Assembly: GCA_003486645.1 (NCBI GenBank) | Contig: DNGI01000536.1 | Span: forward strand, 1 to 8,988 | Direction: 5' to 3' | Source of the DNA: Cyanobacteria bacterium UBA11370 | GTDB taxonomy: Bacteria > Cyanobacteriota > Cyanobacteriia > Cyanobacteriales > Coleofasciculaceae | DNA length: 8,988 nt | Shown here: piece after piece, positions 6,193-8,988 of the stretch | Layout: each line of letters begins with the position of its first letter | How positions within the stretch are numbered: the first letter of the stretch is position 1 | The notes under the pieces: model-generated | The model's input: the letters and a program-made list of their open reading frames with translations, nothing else | What the model was told of the DNA's origin: nothing | The model's database searches: none | Program-made: the position numbers and the translations under genes

Positions 6193-7338
6193 TTACACTG
6201 CTGTACTCATTTGAGATAAGGCATCTTTAACTCGTTGATTGCGAATCTCTCCAGCATAAGAAACGCAGGTACTTTCAACGATGTCATCTTCAAAATTCAT
6301 CTGCAATTGCCCCTCTTTAACCAAATATTGCAGTAGGGTGGAGACGTTTTTAGCGTACATTTGGCTGGCATGGACGGGCATTGAGGAGGGTAAATTCATT
6401 GGGCCAATAATTGTAACGCCGTGGCGCACGACATCTTTTCCCGGTTCAGTACCCGCGCAGTTACCTCCTTGTTCAGCGGCTAAGTCAACAATGACGGAGC
6501 CAGGATTCATCTGTGCGACCATTTCTTCGGTAACAAGTAAGGGCGCTTTTTTTCCTGGTACTTGAGCGGTAGTAATGACTACATCTGCTTGTTTGACGTG
6601 TTCGGTAAGGACTTGCTGGGTACGTTGTTTCGCTGCTTCAGAGATTTCTTTGGCGTAACCTCCCTCGGCTACCGTGTCTTCCTCAATGGGTACTTCTACG
6701 AACTTAGCACCAAGGCTTTGTACTTCTTCCTTCACAGCAGGTCGAATATCAAACGCTTCAACAATAGCACCTAGCCGTCGGGCAGTAGCGATCGCTTGTA
6801 ATCCTGCCACACCTGCACCCATAACAAACACTTTTGCGGGTTTAATTGTACCAGCGGCAGTCGTTAACATCGGAAAGAATTTAGGTAATGCTGCGGCTGC
6901 AATCAGTACCGCTTTATAACCAGCAACTCCAGCTTGAGAGGAGAGAGCATCCATACTCTGAGCGCGACTGGTGCGTGGGATTAATTCCATGCTAAAGGCT
7001 GTTACTTTGCGGTTGGCGAGCTGCTGAATTAACTCTGGCTTACCCAAGGGGTTAAGGAAGCTAATTAAGGCTGCTCCTTCCCGAATCTGATGGATTTCTT
7101 GCTCTTTGGGGATGCCAACTTTGAGGATAATATCTGCTTCGTGCCATAGAAGAGCGGTATCCGAAATCAAGGTTGCGCCAGCGATTTCATAGGCATGATC
7201 ACTAAAAAAGGATGCCTCTCCAGCCCCTTTTTCGACCCAAATTTCTAAGCCTTGTTTCACTAACCTAGCAACAACATCAGGGATTAGGGCGACGCGACGT
7301 TCACCGACTTCAATTTCTTTGGCAACGGCTATTTTCAT
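6193..7338 (-). CDS. pntAA: NAD(P) transhydrogenase subunit alpha, part 1 (NAD-binding)
   Basis: The soluble dI domain that binds NAD(H) and passes hydride to NADP+ bound on PntB. The 381 residues match the 384 of the R. rubrum three-subunit form. The N-terminal AlaDH/PNT domain starts with AKEIEVGERRVALIP (6-20). The signature PRTSRAQSMDALSSQAGVAG (121-140) is intact. The Rossmann nucleotide-binding loop GAGVAG is at 174-179, followed by the acidic strand end EAFDIR (194-199). VDLAAEQGGNCAGTE (284-298) and IGPMNLPSSMPVHAS (311-325) are the later family motifs. There are no membrane helices. It is distinguished from alanine dehydrogenase by being followed by pntA part 2 and pntB. AAGGAG lies 5 nt before the ATG. 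It is the first gene of the operon, so the operon promoter lies in 7339 upward. Confidence 0.97.
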   Translation of the reverse strand: MKIAVAKEIEVGERRVALIPDVVARLVKQGLEIWVEKGAGEASFFSDHAYEIAGATLISDTALLWHEADIILKVGIPKEQEIHQIREGAALISFLNPLGKPELIQQLANRKVTAFSMELIPRTSRAQSMDALSSQAGVAGYKAVLIAAAALPKFFPMLTTAAGTIKPAKVFVMGAGVAGLQAIATARRLGAIVEAFDIRPAVKEEVQSLGAKFVEVPIEEDTVAEGGYAKEISEAAKQRTQQVLTEHVKQADVVITTAQVPGKKAPLLVTEEMVAQMNPGSVIVDLAAEQGGNCAGTEPGKDVVRHGVTIIGPMNLPSSMPVHASQMYAKNVSTLLQYLVKEGQLQMNFEDDIVESTCVSYAGEIRNQRVKDALSQMSTAV

Positions 7339-7343
7339 GAATT

Positions 7344-7349
7344 CTCCTT
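7344..7349 (-). promoter_or_regulatory. Shine-Dalgarno site of pntA part 1
   Basis: AAGGAG on the minus strand, 5 nt before the ATG at 7338. It is the strongest ribosome binding site in the window and confirms the start. Confidence 0.8.
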
Positions 7350-7581
7350 AAGTTAAGTGATGACGGGGACAATGGATGAGTATGGCTCTTATCGTTTCTA
7401 TCGTTTCAATTCTTTACTCGGTGCAGTTTGAAGTTTTGCAACGGTCGGCTGGATTGTTCGCACAAAAAATTTACAGATGATTTTTTGAGGGGTTGGCTCT
7501 GACCTAATCTTCCACAGTTCTAGTCCTTAGAGTTTCTAAAACCATGGGTAATTTTCATCAGAATTTCAAAAAGAAAACCAA

Positions 7582-7599
7582 TTACAGATTCTACTGTAA
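7582..7599. promoter_or_regulatory. operator-like dyad TTACAG-N6-CTGTAA
   Basis: A perfect 6-bp inverted repeat with a 6-bp spacer, 18 bp in all, the size and symmetry expected for a dimeric helix-turn-helix regulator. It lies 244 to 261 bp upstream of the pntA part 1 ATG. I cannot name the regulator, and a single dyad of this size can occur by chance. Confidence 0.35.
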
Positions 7600-7772
7600 C
7601 CAATAGCTTGTTTAGCTCGATCAAGTTACTCCTGATGACATAAAGCTTGACACCTGTTCATGGAATTAGCTCATTACACGACAACTCTTTGCATCCTAAT
7701 GTTAATTAGACAATCTGGATGGCTATTTTAACTTGTCTTAGGAATTCTGACTTTGCTTATCCGTTAAATTCT

Positions 7773-7815
7773 GTAACTTTTGGTACTCAGCAGTATCGGT
7801 CAGCTTTCCTAAAGT
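7773..7815 (+). promoter_or_regulatory. candidate NtcA-activated promoter
   Basis: GTA-N8-TAC at 7773-7786 is followed after 23 bp by TAAAGT (7810-7815), which fits the TAN3T -10 box of NtcA class II promoters (spacing 20-24). NtcA is the cyanobacterial nitrogen regulator. The promoter would fire towards the DUF2808 gene, with a start at about 7822, some 480 bp before that gene. On the minus strand no fitting -10 box is found, so a role at pnt is less likely. Short motifs like this occur by chance every few kb. Confidence 0.4.
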
Positions 7816-7820
7816 TTTGT

Positions 7821-7834
7821 GTATAGTTCACTAC
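7821..7834. promoter_or_regulatory. second GTA-N8-TAC (NtcA-type) site
   Basis: GTATAGTTCACTAC matches GTA-N8-TAC exactly and lies 48 bp from the first site, measured start to start. It falls on the predicted transcription start of the upstream candidate promoter, a position where binding would repress. No TAN3T box lies at the right distance in either direction. Confidence 0.35.
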
Positions 7835-7891
7835 AGATAGCTCTAGTGCAGGACGGCGAAAGTTTGTGACCACATCTGAGGGACTCTTGGA

Positions 7892-7936
7892 GACAGGGGT
7901 GACAAGGGTGACAAGGAGGACAAGGGGGACAAGGAG
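7892..7936. repeat. nonamer tandem array, GACAAGGxx type
   Basis: Five copies in exact 9-bp register: GACAGGGGT, GACAAGGGT, GACAAGGAG, GACAAGGGG and GACAAGGAG. It is the reverse-complement sense of the TTGTCCxxC arrays at 844-882 and 8922-8988. Confidence 0.92.
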
Positions 7937-8143
7937 GAAAGGGAGAGATTTCAGCTAGTCACTTATTTGTGTCATGCTGCACTACGGGGTTCAAGCTGTT
8001 CCCTCCTCTTGGCACTTTGTGCTGGCCTTTAACGTCTCCACTTCCATGTTTGGCGGATGAGTTCAGGTTGTCCTTAAGTTCATGAGTTACAGATGACAGC
8101 AGGGGTGGAACGTCCTGTGAGATTCGTGCTTATAACTTAAATA

Positions 8144-8151
8144 GCGATCGC
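8144..8151. repeat. HIP1 octamer GCGATCGC (the intergenic copy)
   Basis: The highly iterated palindrome of cyanobacteria. The other six copies in the window are inside genes: 1920-1927, 2983-2990 and 3254-3261 in secA, 5445-5452 and 5472-5479 in pntB, and 6788-6795 in pntA part 1. This copy abuts the CCCACTC array. Confidence 0.95.
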
Positions 8152-8191
8152 CCACTCCCCACTCCCGGTCTCCCCACTCCCGGTCTCCCCA
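8151..8191. repeat. CCCCACT array expanding into a 15-mer repeat
   Basis: One CCCACT unit followed by two exact copies of the 15-mer CCCCACTCCCGGTCT (8157-8171 and 8172-8186) and a partial CCCCA. The 15-mer contains the heptamer CCCCACT plus CCCGGTCT, so it looks like a heptamer array in which a mutated unit was itself duplicated. Confidence 0.9.
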
Positions 8192-8302
8192 TTTTCAACC
8201 AAGGTCGCTAACCCCATAAAAAGGGTATAAGTCTGCTAAAGTCAAAAACAGTAAAGTTTAGTAACAAAAGTTCAGTACCCTACAGCACAGAGTAGCAAAT
8301 CT

Positions 8303-8842
8303 ATGTTTTCTAAAAAATCACCTATACGACGTTTGGTTTCGGCAGTAGCAATAACGGGTTGTTTGCTAACAGGCATTTCAGCTACGACGTGGGCACAGAA
8401 TACTCCGGGACTCACGATTTTCAGCGGCGTGGAACGGGAAAACCTGCTGAGATACTATTTAGACTTTGGGGGTCGCGCTGACGGGTGGGATCGTTATCGG
8501 CTAAGGATTCCTGCCAAAAAATTGGAATTAGGTGTTACTCAGTTTGATATTACTTATCCTGATTATTACACAGGCAAATTTGACCCAGATCGAATTGAGG
8601 TGCGAGTTAATGACGAATCTGTACCGCTTTCTGAGGTGAACTGGGACAAAGAAAATCATCTGATTCAGATTTATTTACAAGACCAAATTCAAGCGGGGAA
8701 TAAGGTTGAGATTGTATTGTCCAATGTGAGAAATCCACGCTTTGGTGGGACATTCTACTTTGAGTGTCGAACTTGGAATACTATTCCGGGTGAACCTCCC
8801 CTAGCGAAGTACGTGGGCACTTGGATTGTTTCGATTAGTTGA
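8303..8842 (+). CDS. DUF2808 family exported protein
   Basis: A 179-residue protein of the cyanobacterial DUF2808 family, function unknown. The N-terminus is a Sec signal peptide: a basic start (MFSKKSPIRR), a hydrophobic stretch (11-29) and a likely signal peptidase I site after TTWA (about residue 31). The mature part is beta-rich. It has the DFGGRADGWDRYRLRIP block (54-70), ITYPDYYTGKFDP (84-96), and the C-terminal VRNPRFGGTFYF...VGTWIVSIS region, which is the most family-typical part. It should be periplasmic or thylakoid-lumenal and exported by Sec. Cys20 sits in ITGC, which also fits a lipobox, so a lipoprotein is possible. The start is the first ATG and gives a proper signal peptide; no clear Shine-Dalgarno sequence precedes it. 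It is divergent from pnt with a 964-bp gap and has no operon partner in the window. Confidence 0.9.
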   Translation: MFSKKSPIRRLVSAVAITGCLLTGISATTWAQNTPGLTIFSGVERENLLRYYLDFGGRADGWDRYRLRIPAKKLELGVTQFDITYPDYYTGKFDPDRIEVRVNDESVPLSEVNWDKENHLIQIYLQDQIQAGNKVEIVLSNVRNPRFGGTFYFECRTWNTIPGEPPLAKYVGTWIVSIS

Positions 8843-8921
8843 GAGAATACAGGGGAATTTCTTTTACACCAGATGGCAACGGGTGTGGTCAGAAGTAGTT
8901 GGTAGCGAGGAAAAACTTTCG
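8843..8921. other. short spacer after the DUF2808 gene with a weak hairpin
   Basis: ACACC at 8866-8870 can pair with GGTGT at 8882-8886 around an 11-nt loop. The stem is short and no T-run follows, so this is not a convincing terminator. Nothing else is recognisable. Confidence 0.3.
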
Positions 8922-8988
8922 TTGTCTCCCTTGTCCTCCTTGTCCTCCTTGTCCTCCTTGTCCTCCTTGTCCTCCTTGTCCTCCTTGT
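8922..8988. repeat. nonamer tandem array (TTGTCCTCC)6+, cut by window end
   Basis: One variant unit TTGTCTCCC (8922-8930), six exact copies of TTGTCCTCC (8931-8984), and a partial TTGT to the last base. The array clearly continues beyond the window. It is the purest and longest member of the nonamer family here, which suggests recent expansion. Confidence 0.95.

Larger units (their letters stand above)
7339..8302. other. 964-bp divergent intergenic region
   Basis: This region lies between the divergent pnt operon and the DUF2808 gene and should hold both promoters. Contents: a tandem TATCGTTTC x2 (7390-7407), a 6-6-6 dyad (7582-7599), two GTA-N8-TAC sites (7773-7834), an inverted nonamer array (7892-7936), a HIP1 site (8144-8151), a heptamer/15-mer array (8151-8191), and TATAAG at 8226-8231 as the best -10-like hexamer before the DUF2808 gene. 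The 10-mer TTACAGATGA occurs twice (7471-7480 and 8087-8096). I found no convincing pnt promoter and no gene. Short ORFs of 18 to 32 codons exist but lack support. Confidence 0.6.

Noticed and set aside
7382..7480. A 32-codon plus-strand ORF starting MALIVSIVSILYS, like a small membrane peptide
   Set aside because: No Shine-Dalgarno sequence, no similarity to the known small photosystem or cytochrome b6f subunits, and it lies in the pnt promoter region.
7647..7652. Perfect TTGACA -35 hexamer on the plus strand
   Set aside because: No acceptable -10 hexamer lies 15-19 bp downstream, and no gene follows closely.
7974..8060. A 28-codon plus-strand ORF starting MLHYGVQAV, with an 18-codon minus-strand ORF (7991-8047, MEVETLKAST) opposite it
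   Set aside because: Both are very short and lack a ribosome binding site, and each is on the other strand of the same DNA. They may be a fragment of a dispersed repeat, but I cannot support a gene.
1..8988. Search for CRISPR repeats, tRNA or rRNA genes, intact transposases, toxin-antitoxin pairs or defence genes
   Set aside because: None seen. The tandem arrays have contiguous 7 to 21-bp units without unique spacers, so they are not CRISPR.

Overview
The window comes from a cyanobacterium. It has seven copies of the HIP1 octamer GCGATCGC, where about 0.1 would be expected by chance. It also has many heptamer and nonamer tandem arrays between genes, a SecA of the cyanobacterial/chloroplast type, a three-gene proton-translocating transhydrogenase operon and a DUF2808 protein. 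The number and type of short tandem repeats suggest a filamentous, repeat-rich lineage (Coleofasciculus/Microcoleus/Nostoc-like). That placement is inference from style, not from a marker gene.

Layout. Positions 1-115 are non-coding, with small palindromes and a heptamer array. A minus-strand gene (116-721) encodes a 201-residue protein with a PD-(D/E)XK nuclease-like core. A 461-bp non-coding stretch with a hairpin and a nonamer array leads to secA (1183-3975, plus strand). Between the converging secA and pnt genes (3976-4261) lie a TTGTTGG-type array split by a 119-bp nested inverted repeat, and a good intrinsic terminator for the pnt operon. The pnt operon is on the minus strand, in the transcribed order pntA part 1 (7338-6193), pntA part 2 (6064-5771) and pntB (5674-4262). 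Both of its internal spacers are filled by heptamer arrays. A 964-bp intergenic region (7339-8302) separates it from a divergent exported DUF2808 protein (8303-8842). That region carries two GTA-N8-TAC (NtcA-type) motifs, an operator-like dyad and two further tandem arrays. The window ends inside a nonamer array.

How the genes work together. The three pnt products form one membrane enzyme that uses the proton gradient to move hydride from NADH to NADP+. SecA powers Sec-dependent export, and the DUF2808 protein is a likely Sec substrate. Nothing else links secA, the nuclease-like protein and the pnt operon; they look like ordinary chromosomal neighbours.

I see no defence island, CRISPR array, intact transposase, phage gene or RNA gene, and no convincing new multi-gene system. 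The interest is in the non-coding DNA: repeat arrays placed exactly at gene boundaries, a terminator built from a dispersed repeat, and a pair of NtcA-like sites.
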